The notes below the pieces were generated by a model that worked only from the letters and a program-made list of their open reading frames with translations, made no database searches and had not been told where the DNA came from. Source: Variovorax paradoxus (GTDB lineage Bacteria > Pseudomonadota > Gammaproteobacteria > Burkholderiales > Burkholderiaceae_C). From it: a stretch of 64,000 nucleotides of DNA. The position numbers and the translations under genes were made by a program. How positions within the stretch are numbered: the stretch's first letter is position 1; every line of letters begins with the position of its first letter. The stretch spans positions 496,001 through 560,000 of the forward strand of contig NZ_JAGGNW010000011.1 in NCBI RefSeq assembly GCF_018614875.1. The letters are read 5' to 3'. Positions 22,501 through 31,656 of the stretch are shown here, piece after piece.

Positions 22501-22839
22501 ATGAGCGGTACCGAGTGCCTGGCGCGGCTGCGCGCCGACGCCTCAGCCCTGAGCCCGCGCGCCGCGCACATCGCGCTGGCGCTCCTGCCCGCCGTCGATC
22601 ACCTGCCGGACGCATGGAAGGCGGCGCTCCGCAAGACGCTGACCCACCGCGCCAGCGCAGCGGCGCCGCTCTCCCCGATCGAGTTCGACGCGATCCGCGT
22701 GACCGCGGCCAGCCTTCCGCATGCGTACCCCGAATGGGTCGTGACAGACCCGGAGCATCCGAAGGCGCGCGCGCTGATCGTGAATGCGTGGCGGGAGGCG
22801 GAGCGTCGCGGGCGGGGTGGGTTGGGGGCTGGTGGCTGA
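22501..22839 (+). CDS. Hypothetical protein downstream of the Hsp20 pair
   Basis: Not recognised. A 112-aa soluble protein, helical by composition, with no signal peptide or membrane segment: SALSPRAAHIALALLPAVDH, a central PLSPIEFDAIRVTAASLPHA, and WVVTDPEHPKARALI, then a Gly/Arg-rich end. The ATG at 22501 follows AAGAAAG; GGAGG lies further up at 22482-22488. It is 47 bp after the second Hsp20 gene and in the same direction, so it is probably co-transcribed with the chaperones and may be part of the heat response. The 135 bp from 22840 to 22974 hold no recognised gene. Confidence 0.55.
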   Translation: MSGTECLARLRADASALSPRAAHIALALLPAVDHLPDAWKAALRKTLTHRASAAAPLSPIEFDAIRVTAASLPHAYPEWVVTDPEHPKARALIVNAWREAERRGRGGLGAGG

Positions 22840-22974
22840 CAGCAAGGCGCAGTTGCGCCCCACGCCGTGCCACCGCGCGCACCGCTGGCAGCGCACGCCT
22901 ACGCCAATGTGGGCATCCCCCTACAACATCCATGCGCCAGCAAGAAATAAGGTGGCCGCAAGGACATTCGGGAA

Positions 22975-23640
22975 ATGGCATTCGAGTCTTTCAGGAACCG
23001 GCAGCAGGCGGGCCGCGCGCTCGCTCGAAGGCTGGCAGCCTACGCCAACAAGGCGGAGGTGATCGTGCTGGCCCTGCCGCGCGGCGGTACGCCGGTTGCA
23101 TACGAAGTGGCCAAGGCGCTGCACGCGCCGCTCGACGTGCTGGTGGTGCGCAAGCTGGGCGTTCCGGGACACGAGGAATTCGCCATGGGTGCCATTGCCG
23201 GCGGTGGCGAACAGGTGCTGGACACCGAGCTCGTGCGCGAGCTCGGCATTGGCGCGAAGGAAGTCGACGAAGTCGTGCGCAACGAGCAATACGAGCTCGA
23301 ACGACGCGAGGGCGCATACCGCGGCAATCGGCCCGCGCTTGATTTGCATGGCCGCATCGCGATCCTGGTCGACGACGGTCTTGCCACCGGTTCGACCATG
23401 CGCGTTGCGGTTCGCGCGGTGCGCCGGCAGGGGCCCGCACGCGTGGTCGTTGCCGCGCCCGTCGCATCGCCCGAAGCCTGCGCGCTCCTTCTCGACGAAG
23501 CGGACGATGTGGTGTGTGCCGAAACACCGGAGCCTTTCCTGGGCGTGGGCCGCTGGTACCTGGATTTCTCGCAGACGAGCGATGAGGAAGTCTGCCACTT
23601 GATCGAAGACGCGAACCATCTCGGCGCGCTTCCGGCCTGA
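22975..23640 (+). CDS. Phosphoribosyltransferase-family protein
   Basis: Protein of 221 aa of the type I phosphoribosyltransferase fold. The PRPP-binding motif ILVDDGLATGSTM is near residues 129-141, and the early VIVLALPRGGTPVAYEVA and VLVVRKLGVPGHEEFAMGAI segments match the ComF/Apt-like family found beside Hsp20 and erythromycin-esterase genes in many stress islands. The true acceptor base is unknown; in these clusters the protein may not be a salvage enzyme. It starts 135 bp after the hypothetical gene and ends 10 bp before the esterase-family gene, so the two are probably one operon. Confidence 0.85.
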   Translation: MAFESFRNRQQAGRALARRLAAYANKAEVIVLALPRGGTPVAYEVAKALHAPLDVLVVRKLGVPGHEEFAMGAIAGGGEQVLDTELVRELGIGAKEVDEVVRNEQYELERREGAYRGNRPALDLHGRIAILVDDGLATGSTMRVAVRAVRRQGPARVVVAAPVASPEACALLLDEADDVVCAETPEPFLGVGRWYLDFSQTSDEEVCHLIEDANHLGALPA

Positions 23641-23650
23641 GGGATGGACG

Positions 23651-24997
23651 ATGAAACCATCGCGCATCTCCAGGGAGGCCGACGCGCTGCGCGCCGCGGC
23701 GCACTCGATGGACGGATCTTCCAGCGACCATGACGCCCTGCTCGAGCTGATCGGCGATGCGCATTACGTGCTGCTCGGCGAGGCCTCGCACGGCACGCAC
23801 GAGTTCTACGCCGCGCGCGCGGACATCACGCGGCGGCTGCTGGCCGAGAAAGGCTTCAACGCCGTGGCCATCGAAGGCGACTGGCCCGATGCCTCCCGCG
23901 TGAACCGCTACGTCAGGGGCGCCGATGACGACGCCAGTGCGCGCGATGCGCTCGCGGGCTTCCGGCGCTTTCCGACCTGGATGTGGCGCAACGAGGATGT
24001 CACGAGTTTTGTCGAATGGCAGCGCGCTTTCAACGATGCGGGACCGGCGCAGGGAAAAACCGGCTTTTACGGACTGGACCTCTACAGCCTGCATGCCTCC
24101 ATAGAAGCCGTGCTCGCCTACTTCGACCGCACCGACCCCGAGGCGGCACGAAGCGCCCGCGAACGCTACGGGTGCTTCGACCGCTTCGGCGATGGCGGAC
24201 AGATCTATGGCCTGATGGCCGGCCTCGACAACACGCCGTCCTGCCAGCGGGAGGTGGTCGACATGCTGGTCGAGATGCGCCGCGCCGCGGGCGACGCATG
24301 GCGCAGCGGCAACCTGGCCAATGAGGAAAAGGCCTTCGATGCCGAGCAGAACGCGCGCCTGGTCAAGAACGCCGAGGCGTATTACCGGTCGATGTACCTG
24401 AACGACGTGTCTTCCTGGAACCTGCGCGACCGGCACATGGTGGAGACGCTGGGCGAGCTCGAGCGCCACCTGTGGCGCGGCAGCGAGCGTCCGAAGATCG
24501 TGGTGTGGGCGCACAACTCGCATCTGGGCGACGCGCGCGCCACCGAAATGGGCGAACAGCGCGGCGAACTCAACGTTGGCCAGCTGGTGCGCGAACGCCA
24601 GGGGCGCGACGCGGTGCTGGTTGGCTTCACCACGCACACCGGCAGCGTGATGGCCGCCTCCGACTGGGGCGCGGCCGCCGAACGCAAGCAGGTTGTTCCA
24701 TCACGGCCCGACAGCTACGAAGGCCTCATGCACGAGACCGGCTTCGAGCGCTTCATGCTGCCCCTGCGCGGCGAAGGAAGCCATTTCTTCGCGCTGCGGG
24801 AGCCACGGCTCGAGCGCGCCATCGGCGTCATCTACCGACCGGAGACCGAACGGCAGAGCCATTATTTCTTTGCGCGGCTGCCGGTGCAGTTCGATGCACT
24901 GCTGCACTTCGACCGCACGCGCGCGGTCGATCCGCTGGAACGCGATGCAGACACGATGGACGCGGAGGTTCCCGAAACCTATCCGTCGGGCCAATAG
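23651..24997 (+). CDS. Erythromycin esterase family protein
   Basis: Protein of 448 aa with the erythromycin-esterase/EreA-like fold (PF05139). Family motifs are visible: YVLLGEASHGTHEFYAAR (Glu and His of the active site, near residues 38-55), FNAVAIEGDWPDA, TGFYGLDLYSLH and VVWAHNSHLGDAR near 288-300 (second His pair). Most relatives outside mobile elements are not macrolide esterases; many sit with phosphoribosyltransferase and Hsp20 genes, as here, and their substrate is unknown. It ends 22 bp before the convergent GH13 gene. Macrolide resistance should not be assumed from the name. Confidence 0.85.
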   Translation: MKPSRISREADALRAAAHSMDGSSSDHDALLELIGDAHYVLLGEASHGTHEFYAARADITRRLLAEKGFNAVAIEGDWPDASRVNRYVRGADDDASARDALAGFRRFPTWMWRNEDVTSFVEWQRAFNDAGPAQGKTGFYGLDLYSLHASIEAVLAYFDRTDPEAARSARERYGCFDRFGDGGQIYGLMAGLDNTPSCQREVVDMLVEMRRAAGDAWRSGNLANEEKAFDAEQNARLVKNAEAYYRSMYLNDVSSWNLRDRHMVETLGELERHLWRGSERPKIVVWAHNSHLGDARATEMGEQRGELNVGQLVRERQGRDAVLVGFTTHTGSVMAASDWGAAAERKQVVPSRPDSYEGLMHETGFERFMLPLRGEGSHFFALREPRLERAIGVIYRPETERQSHYFFARLPVQFDALLHFDRTRAVDPLERDADTMDAEVPETYPSGQ

Positions 24998-25018
24998 CCG
25001 GGAATCGCCACGCTCCCG

Positions 25019-26629
25019 TCAGTGCGCGACGATCACGCCCTCCAGCGGCTGCAGCACCAGTTCGCCGGCCACCGGCCCGGTCCGGTCCGCGTGGGTCGAA
25101 GCCAGCACCACCCCTTCCGCCGGCAGGAGTTCGGCGGCGATCCCGGTCTCGGAAGTGGCGAAGTTCAGCAGCACGACGAGCCGCCTGCTTCCCGATGTTC
25201 TCGCATAGGCCAGCACGTCGGCGCCGGCATCGAGCTGCTCGTGGCTTCCTTCATGCAGCGCGGCCTCGTTGCGCCGCAGCGCGATCAGTCGCTTGTAGAG
25301 CTGCAGCATGGAGGCCGGATCGCCGAGCTGCGACTCGACGTTGCGCATGCCCCAGTCGCCGCCAAGGCGCAGCCAAGGCGTGCCGTCGGTAAAGCCGGCG
25401 GCGTGCGCCCGGCTCCACTGCATGGGCGTGCGCTGCGGATCGCGCCCGAGGCCCTTGCCCGGCTCGTTCTTCTCGAACGGGTCCTGCACCTCGTCGGGCG
25501 GAATGGGAACGTCGGTCAGGCCGATCTCGTCACCGTAGTAGAGCGTGGGCGTGCCGCGCAGCGTCAGCAGCAGCATTGCCGCGAGCCGCGCCCGCTCCTG
25601 CCCCACGCGGCTCGCGATGCGCGGCTTGTCGTGATTGCCCAGCACCCAGTTGGGCGCCGCACCGTGCGGCAATGCAGCCTCGTAGTTGCGCACGATGCGG
25701 TCGATCTCGAGGGCATGCCACGGCGCCGCGATGAGCTGAAAATTGAACGGCAGCTGCACGCCCTGCAACAGGCCCTCGGAGGTGCGCCCGTAGTAGGCCA
25801 TGAGCCGTTCGAGCGGAAGGTAGAGCTCGCCGATCAACACCCGCGCCGAAGCCTCGTCGCTGAACGCGTCGGCCACGCGGCGCATCTCGACCACAATGTC
25901 CTGCATCTCCGGCCGGTCGGTGGTGTAGAGCGGCAGCAGGCGATGCGATGGGTCCTGCCCCGGCTGGAAGGACGGGTTCGGCGGGTTGTCGCGGAACAGG
26001 TCGTCCTTGACGAGATGGTAGAGCACGTCGATGCGGAAGCCGTCCACCCCGCGCCGCAGCCAGAAGCGCAGCACCTCGTACATCGCCTCGCGCACCTCGC
26101 GATTGCGCCAGTTGAGGTCGGGCTGTTCCTTCAGGAACGAATGGGCGTAGTACTGGCCGCTGGCCTCGTCGAAGGTCCATGCCGGACCGCCGAAATTGCT
26201 GAGCCAGTTGGTGGGCGGACCGCCATCGGGCGCCGGGTCGCGCCAGAGGTACCAATCGCGCTTGGGGCTGGTTCGCGAGGCGCGGCTTTGCACGAACCAC
26301 GTATGCTGGTCGGAGGTGTGGTTGGGCACGAAGTCCAGCACCAGCTTCAGGCCGCGCGCCCTGCACTCCGCCGCCAGCGCATCGAAATCTTCCAGCGTGC
26401 CGAAGCGCGGATCGACATTGCAGTAGTCGGATATGTCGTACCCGAAGTCGGCCATTGGTGAGGGGTAGATTGGCGATATCCAGACGGCATCCGCGCCAAG
26501 CTCGACCAGATAATCGAGCCGCTTCTGGATGCCCCGCAAGTCCCCGATGCCGTCTCCATCGCTGTCCTGAAACGAACGCGGATAGATCTGATAGACGATT
26601 CCGTTCTTCCACCAGGCATCGGCCGACAT
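25019..26629 (-). CDS. GH13 alpha-glucosidase (oligo-1,6-glucosidase-like)
   Basis: Cytosolic GH13 enzyme of 536 aa, no signal peptide. It opens with WWKNGIVYQIYPRSFQDSDG, the usual alpha-glucosidase start, then VDGFRIDVLYHLV (nucleophile near 199), LIGELYLPLE (acid near 267) and VLGNHDKPRI (near 333). The QP-D type region after LDFVPNHTSD and the absence of a CBM48 fit alpha-1,4-glucosidase, oligo-1,6-glucosidase or trehalulose hydrolase rather than amylase; specificity cannot be fixed from sequence alone. AAAGGAAA lies before the ATG. It is divergent from a second GH13 gene with a 59-bp shared promoter region. Confidence 0.88.
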   Translation of the reverse strand: MSADAWWKNGIVYQIYPRSFQDSDGDGIGDLRGIQKRLDYLVELGADAVWISPIYPSPMADFGYDISDYCNVDPRFGTLEDFDALAAECRARGLKLVLDFVPNHTSDQHTWFVQSRASRTSPKRDWYLWRDPAPDGGPPTNWLSNFGGPAWTFDEASGQYYAHSFLKEQPDLNWRNREVREAMYEVLRFWLRRGVDGFRIDVLYHLVKDDLFRDNPPNPSFQPGQDPSHRLLPLYTTDRPEMQDIVVEMRRVADAFSDEASARVLIGELYLPLERLMAYYGRTSEGLLQGVQLPFNFQLIAAPWHALEIDRIVRNYEAALPHGAAPNWVLGNHDKPRIASRVGQERARLAAMLLLTLRGTPTLYYGDEIGLTDVPIPPDEVQDPFEKNEPGKGLGRDPQRTPMQWSRAHAAGFTDGTPWLRLGGDWGMRNVESQLGDPASMLQLYKRLIALRRNEAALHEGSHEQLDAGADVLAYARTSGSRRLVVLLNFATSETGIAAELLPAEGVVLASTHADRTGPVAGELVLQPLEGVIVAH

Positions 26630-26688
26630 CGAGTTTCCTTTCGTATGTTTCGTGTTGCGAGGTTCCGATTCTCAGGAGGTTCCCCGGC

Positions 26689-28353
26689 ATGATCAACGAC
26701 CTTTGGTACAAGAACGCCGTGGTGTATTGCCTGTCCGTGGGAACCTTCATGGACTCCAACGGCGATGGCTGCGGCGACTTCGAGGGCCTGACGCGGCGCC
26801 TGGAGTACCTTCATGGCCTGGGCGTGACCACCTTGTGGCTGATGCCCTTCCATCCATCGCCGGGGCGCGACGATGGCTACGACGTTTCGGACTTTTACAA
26901 CGTCGACCCCCGCTTCGGCACGCTCGGCGACTTCGTCGAGTTCACGCATTCGGCTTCGCGCCTGGGCATGCGCGTGCTGATGGACCTGGTGGTGAACCAT
27001 ACCTCGGACCAGCATCCCTGGTTCCAGCAGGCGCGCAAGGACCGGCACTCAAATTATCACAACTGGTATGTATGGTCCGACAAGAAACCGGCCCGCTACA
27101 CCGATGGCGTGGTCTTCGCCGGCGTGCAGAAATCGACCTGGACCTTCGACAAGCTCGCGAGGCGCTGGTACTTTCACCGCTTCTACGAATTCCAGCCCGA
27201 CCTGAACACGGCCAACCCCGAAGTGCAGGCGGAGATCCTGAAGATCATGGGCTTCTGGACCCAGATGGGCGTGTCCGGCTTCCGCATGGACGCGGTGCCC
27301 TTCGTGATCGGCTCGAAGGGATCGAAGGTCGTGCATCCGACGGAAAAGTTCGACATGCTGCGGCAGTTTCGTGAACTGCTCCAGTGGCGCCGGGGCGACG
27401 CGATCATCCTGGCCGAGGCCAATGTGCTGCCCAGGACCAACATGGCCTACTTCGGCGACGAAGGCGAGCGGCTGCACATGATGTTCAACTTCCAGGTCAA
27501 CCAGAATCTGTTCTACGCGATGGCCGTCGGCGACTCGCGGCCGCTGGCCAATGCACTGGAGGCCACCAGGGCGCGCCCTCCTACATCGCAGTGGGGCATA
27601 TTCCTGCGCAACCACGACGAGCTCGATCTCGGGCGCCTGCGGCCCGCGCAGCGCCGGCGCGTGTTCGCTGCCTTCGGCCCCGAAAAGGACATGCAGCTCT
27701 ACGACCGCGGCATACGCCGCAGGCTGGCGCCGATGTTCGGCGGCAACCGGCGGCGCCTCGAGCTGGCCTACAGCCTGCTGCTCACCCTGCCCGGCACACC
27801 GGTGATCCGCTACGGCGACGAGATCGGCATGGGCGACGACCTGAGCCTGCCGGAGCGCAACTGCGCGCGCACGCCGATGCAGTGGTCCAACGAACTTCAG
27901 GGCGGATTCACCACCTCGTCGAAGCCGGTGCTGCCGGTGATCGCGGGCGGTGCCTACGGCTTCGAGCATGTGAACGTGGCGGCGCAGCGGCGCGATCCCG
28001 ATTCGCTGCTCAACTGGATGGAGCGCGTCTTTCGCATGCGAAAGGAAGTGCCGGAGATCGGATGGGGCGACTTCGAAGTGATTCCGAACGCGGAGCGCGC
28101 GGTGCTCGTCATGCGCTACGAATGGCGAGGCAATGCGGCCGTCTTCGTTCACAACCTGGACGAGAACCCGCTGGAAATAATGCTCCAGGCCAAGGCATTC
28201 GGCAAGCACGGCGGGCAGTTGATCAACCTGCTCTCGGAAGCGCACAGCCGTGCCAACTCGAAGGGCAGGCACTGCATGCTGCTCGAGCCCTACGGCTACC
28301 GCTGGTTCCGCGTCGGCCCGCTCGACTATCTTCTCAAGCGCGAGGAAATGTGA
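26689..28353 (+). CDS. GH13 alpha-amylase-family protein related to trehalose synthase
   Basis: GH13 protein of 554 aa resembling the TreS catalytic half: LWYKNAVVYCLSVGTFMDSN, LTRRLEYLHGLGVTTLWLMP, FRMDAVPFVIG (nucleophile near 202), ILAEANVLPRT (acid near 242), FLRNHDELDLG (near 309) and YGDEIGMGDDLSLPERN. No maltokinase domain follows, unlike the treS of the main operon. The ATG at 26689 follows AGGAGG; an open frame to 26455 overlaps the divergent gene and is rejected. It could be a stand-alone trehalose synthase/isomerase or an amylase that has lost that specificity. Confidence 0.85.
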   Translation: MINDLWYKNAVVYCLSVGTFMDSNGDGCGDFEGLTRRLEYLHGLGVTTLWLMPFHPSPGRDDGYDVSDFYNVDPRFGTLGDFVEFTHSASRLGMRVLMDLVVNHTSDQHPWFQQARKDRHSNYHNWYVWSDKKPARYTDGVVFAGVQKSTWTFDKLARRWYFHRFYEFQPDLNTANPEVQAEILKIMGFWTQMGVSGFRMDAVPFVIGSKGSKVVHPTEKFDMLRQFRELLQWRRGDAIILAEANVLPRTNMAYFGDEGERLHMMFNFQVNQNLFYAMAVGDSRPLANALEATRARPPTSQWGIFLRNHDELDLGRLRPAQRRRVFAAFGPEKDMQLYDRGIRRRLAPMFGGNRRRLELAYSLLLTLPGTPVIRYGDEIGMGDDLSLPERNCARTPMQWSNELQGGFTTSSKPVLPVIAGGAYGFEHVNVAAQRRDPDSLLNWMERVFRMRKEVPEIGWGDFEVIPNAERAVLVMRYEWRGNAAVFVHNLDENPLEIMLQAKAFGKHGGQLINLLSEAHSRANSKGRHCMLLEPYGYRWFRVGPLDYLLKREEM

Positions 28354-28461
28354 GGCCGCCCTGTCGACGCGCTGCACATGAGGGATTGCGCGAAGTGGCG
28401 CATGTCCTGCTTCTTCTGACACACTACATGCGCAGCGCGGACTCCCTCGCGACGCCCGTCC

Positions 28462-31400
28462 ATGCCAATGAACTCATCAGGTCTCGGGAACATCCGCATC
28501 AGCTTGAACTCACGCCTCAGCCTTGGCGTAGCCGCGGTGGTCCTGGCGGCCACCTTCGCCATCGCCACGGTGGCCTTGCAACTGGTCAAGACCAGCATGA
28601 AGGCCTCCATCGAAAGCGAGGCGTTCGCGCGCCTGTCGGCCATTGCAAATACGGTAGACCAAAAGTTCGTCAGCCGCCACATCCTGCTGGAGACCTTTGC
28701 CGACAGCGTGGCATCGAACGACTTCCCGGATGCGCAGGCGCTGCAGGCCTTTCTCGAAAGGCATCCATCGCTTCGGAAGGCCTTCAGCAATGTCGCACTC
28801 TTCACGGCCGACGGCGACCTGATCGCGAGCTTGAGCGGTGCGCAGCAGCCCGGCCGAATCAACATCAAGGACCGCCCGTACTTCCAGGAAACGGTCGCAT
28901 CCAAGATCGGCGTCCTCTCCGACCCTTATCTCAACCGGCTCAGCGGCCTGGCACAGATTGCCATCACCGAGCCGGTGCTGGACCGTACCGGCCATGTGAA
29001 GTTCGTGATCTCGGGCGCCATCAACCTGAAGGACCGGAACATCCTGGGCGAACTCGCCGAGCTGAAATTCGGCGAAACGGGCTACCTCTTCATCACCTCC
29101 ACCGACGGGGTCGTGATCGACCACCCGCGCACCGAGCGGGTCATCAACCAGACGGGCTTGAAGGGCGTCGGCAATCCGGAGATCGAGCGTCCGATGGAAG
29201 GCTACGAAGGCGCGACCGAAGGCTTGAACCATGCGGGCGTGCACGCCCTGTATGCCTTCAAGCGCATCCGGCAGACGAACTGGGTCCTGGGGTCCATGTA
29301 TCCGAGCGCGGAGGCATTCGCCCGGATCGATGCCATCGAGCGTTCGGCCTGGCTCGGGGCGGTGGTGCTCGCGATGATTGCCGGCGCCATGGCACTGGGC
29401 CTCGTGCGCCAGCAGCTCAGACCGCTCAGGCATCTGCACCGGCACATGCTGGATGTGGACAACCCGGCCCTGGAAACGGCCGTGCCGCGCACCTATCCGC
29501 GCGACGAGATCGGCGATCTTGCGCGCACCTTCGACACGCTGATGCGGCAGCGCAAGTCGAGCGAGAAGTTCCTGCGCGACATCACCGACAACCTTCCCGC
29601 GATGGTGTCGCACGTGGATGCGCAGGGCCGCTATACCTTCGTGAACGCCCCGCTCTGCAGGAAGTTCGACCGCGGCGCGGCGCAGCTGATCGGCCGAACG
29701 GCGCAGGTCATCGGTGAAGACGAGGCGGTGGATGCCGCCGTTCGGCGCGTGCTGGCCGGCGAGGCCGTCAGTTTCGAAAGCCGGGGCGCGGCGCGGCGCG
29801 GCGAGGAAGACCGCTACTTCCAGACCGAACTCATCCCCGACCGCGACCAGGCGGGCCAGGTTCGCGGCTACTACGCCATGACGTCCGACGTGACGGAGCG
29901 CAAGCGCATCGAATTCAGCCTGGCCCACAGCGAAGCGCAGGTGCGCATCATTGCGGACAACATCCCTGCCCTGGTCTCGCACGTCGATTCCCTGTTGAGA
30001 TACACCTTCGTCAACGCACAGATCAGGGCGCTGCACAAGGACAAGGTGCTGGTGGGCCGATCGATGCCGGAGGTTCGCGGCCCGTCGGATTTCGCGATCG
30101 TGGCCTCCGCGTACGAGCGCGCGCTGGCCGGCGAAACGGTGGTCATCGAGAAAACCGGCGATGCCGCGCTGGGCATCGGAGACCGGACCTTCAAGGCCCA
30201 CTACATTCCCGACCAGGACGCGAACGGCGTGGTGCAGGGCGTGTTCGCCATGACCTTCGACATCAGCGACGAAGTGAACATACGCAAGGCACTGACCGAA
30301 CAGGAGAAGCGGCTGCGCGACGTGACCGACAGCATCCCGGCGCTGGTGGGCTACTTCGACAGCAACGAGAACTGCCTCTTCGCCAACAGCCGCGCGCGGC
30401 GCATGGCCGGCCTGGGCGACGGCCCGCTCGACGGCGTCACCCTGCGTTCCGCCGTGGGCAGAGGCGTGTACAAGCAGCAGCAGCCCTACCTTCCCCTGGT
30501 GCGCGAGGGCAAGTCGGTGCGCTTTCCGGTTCAGTCGCCGCTCTACGACAAGGTCGGCTATTTCCAGGTCAACCTGATCCCGGACAAGGACCTGGAGGGC
30601 AGGTTCCTGGGCTTCTATCTCATGACCTTCAACATCACCGCGTTGAAGGAGGCGGAACTGCGGCAGGCCGAAAGCGAAAGGCGCCTGCGCACCATCACCG
30701 ACAACCTGCCGGCGCTCATCACCTACATCGACCGCGACGAGAAGGTCACCTTTGCCAATGGCACCTACCGCGAATGGCTCGACGTGGAGCCGGCCGACAT
30801 CGTGGGGCATCACGTCCGCGACGTCGCGGGCCCCGAGCTCTATCTCTCGCGCCAGGCCATGATCGCGCGCGCGCTGGCGGGCGAGCGCGTGGAGTTCGAG
30901 GCGCAGACCAGGACCAAGGGGGTCGACCGCACCACCCGCGTCAGCTACGTGCCCGACATCGGCCCCGACGGCGCCACGCGCGGCATCTTCTCGCTGAGCC
31001 TGGACATCAGCGCATTGAAGGCGGTGGAGCGCAAGCTGAGCGACCTGGCACGGGTCGACACGCTCACCGGCCTCGCGAACCGGCTCGCCTTCAATGAGTT
31101 CCTGCCCGAAGCCATTGCCCGCGCGCAGCGTTCGGGCAACGCAATGGCGGTGCTGTTTCTCGATGTCGACCATTTCAAGACCATCAACGACACGCTCGGC
31201 CATGCGACCGGGGACGGCGTCCTGCTCGAATATGCGCAGCGCCTGCTGGCCAGCGTGCGAGGTACCGATACCGTGGCGCGCCTTGCGGGCGACGAGTTCG
31301 TGGTGGTGCTGGAGAACGTGCATAGCCGGGAAGCAGCCGTGGCTGTGGCGCGAAAGATCGTCCATCAGGTCGGCACCGTCGCCTTCGAACTGGACGGCCG

Positions 31401-31548
31401 GAGCCTGAAGGTCACGACCAGCATCGGCATTGCCTTCCACGAGACCACCGACGCCTCGGTGACCGCCGCCGATCTGCTGGCGCGCGCCGACGCCGCGCTC
31501 TATCGTGCAAAGGCTGCGGGGCGCAACACCTTCGGCTTTTCCGATTGA
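28462..31548 (+). CDS. Membrane diguanylate cyclase with Cache and four PAS domains
   Basis: Inner-membrane signalling enzyme of 1028 aa that makes cyclic-di-GMP. The first membrane helix (LGVAAVVLAATFAIATVAL) is near residues 21-40, a periplasmic dCache-type sensor spans about 45-290, and the second helix (AVVLAMIAGAMALGLV) is near 298-315. Four PAS domains follow, each opening with a related ITDNLPAMVSHVD-type line near 373, 496, 620 and 740. The GGDEF domain occupies about 865-1028; its signature reads AGDEF, a common active variant, with an RGTD inhibitory I-site exactly five residues before it. No EAL is attached. Start ATG 28462 or 28468; no strong ribosome site separates them. Confidence 0.92.
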   Translation: MPMNSSGLGNIRISLNSRLSLGVAAVVLAATFAIATVALQLVKTSMKASIESEAFARLSAIANTVDQKFVSRHILLETFADSVASNDFPDAQALQAFLERHPSLRKAFSNVALFTADGDLIASLSGAQQPGRINIKDRPYFQETVASKIGVLSDPYLNRLSGLAQIAITEPVLDRTGHVKFVISGAINLKDRNILGELAELKFGETGYLFITSTDGVVIDHPRTERVINQTGLKGVGNPEIERPMEGYEGATEGLNHAGVHALYAFKRIRQTNWVLGSMYPSAEAFARIDAIERSAWLGAVVLAMIAGAMALGLVRQQLRPLRHLHRHMLDVDNPALETAVPRTYPRDEIGDLARTFDTLMRQRKSSEKFLRDITDNLPAMVSHVDAQGRYTFVNAPLCRKFDRGAAQLIGRTAQVIGEDEAVDAAVRRVLAGEAVSFESRGAARRGEEDRYFQTELIPDRDQAGQVRGYYAMTSDVTERKRIEFSLAHSEAQVRIIADNIPALVSHVDSLLRYTFVNAQIRALHKDKVLVGRSMPEVRGPSDFAIVASAYERALAGETVVIEKTGDAALGIGDRTFKAHYIPDQDANGVVQGVFAMTFDISDEVNIRKALTEQEKRLRDVTDSIPALVGYFDSNENCLFANSRARRMAGLGDGPLDGVTLRSAVGRGVYKQQQPYLPLVREGKSVRFPVQSPLYDKVGYFQVNLIPDKDLEGRFLGFYLMTFNITALKEAELRQAESERRLRTITDNLPALITYIDRDEKVTFANGTYREWLDVEPADIVGHHVRDVAGPELYLSRQAMIARALAGERVEFEAQTRTKGVDRTTRVSYVPDIGPDGATRGIFSLSLDISALKAVERKLSDLARVDTLTGLANRLAFNEFLPEAIARAQRSGNAMAVLFLDVDHFKTINDTLGHATGDGVLLEYAQRLLASVRGTDTVARLAGDEFVVVLENVHSREAAVAVARKIVHQVGTVAFELDGRSLKVTTSIGIAFHETTDASVTAADLLARADAALYRAKAAGRNTFGFSD

Positions 31549-31656
31549 GAACTTTGGTAGTGATTTCGCATCGCCCTTTTCCACGGGCGGGGCGCATCCG
31601 TGCTGACAAGCTCGCCCTGGCGGCCTCAGAATCCCCTTTCACAGGAGATCCAATTC

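Noticed and set aside
23651..24997. Macrolide resistance gene
   Set aside because: Erythromycin-esterase-fold proteins in stress clusters are mostly not macrolide esterases, and no mobile element is nearby.
28510..31584. A 1024-codon frame antisense to the diguanylate cyclase
   Set aside because: The sense strand encodes Cache, PAS and GGDEF domains; the antisense product has no recognisable domain.
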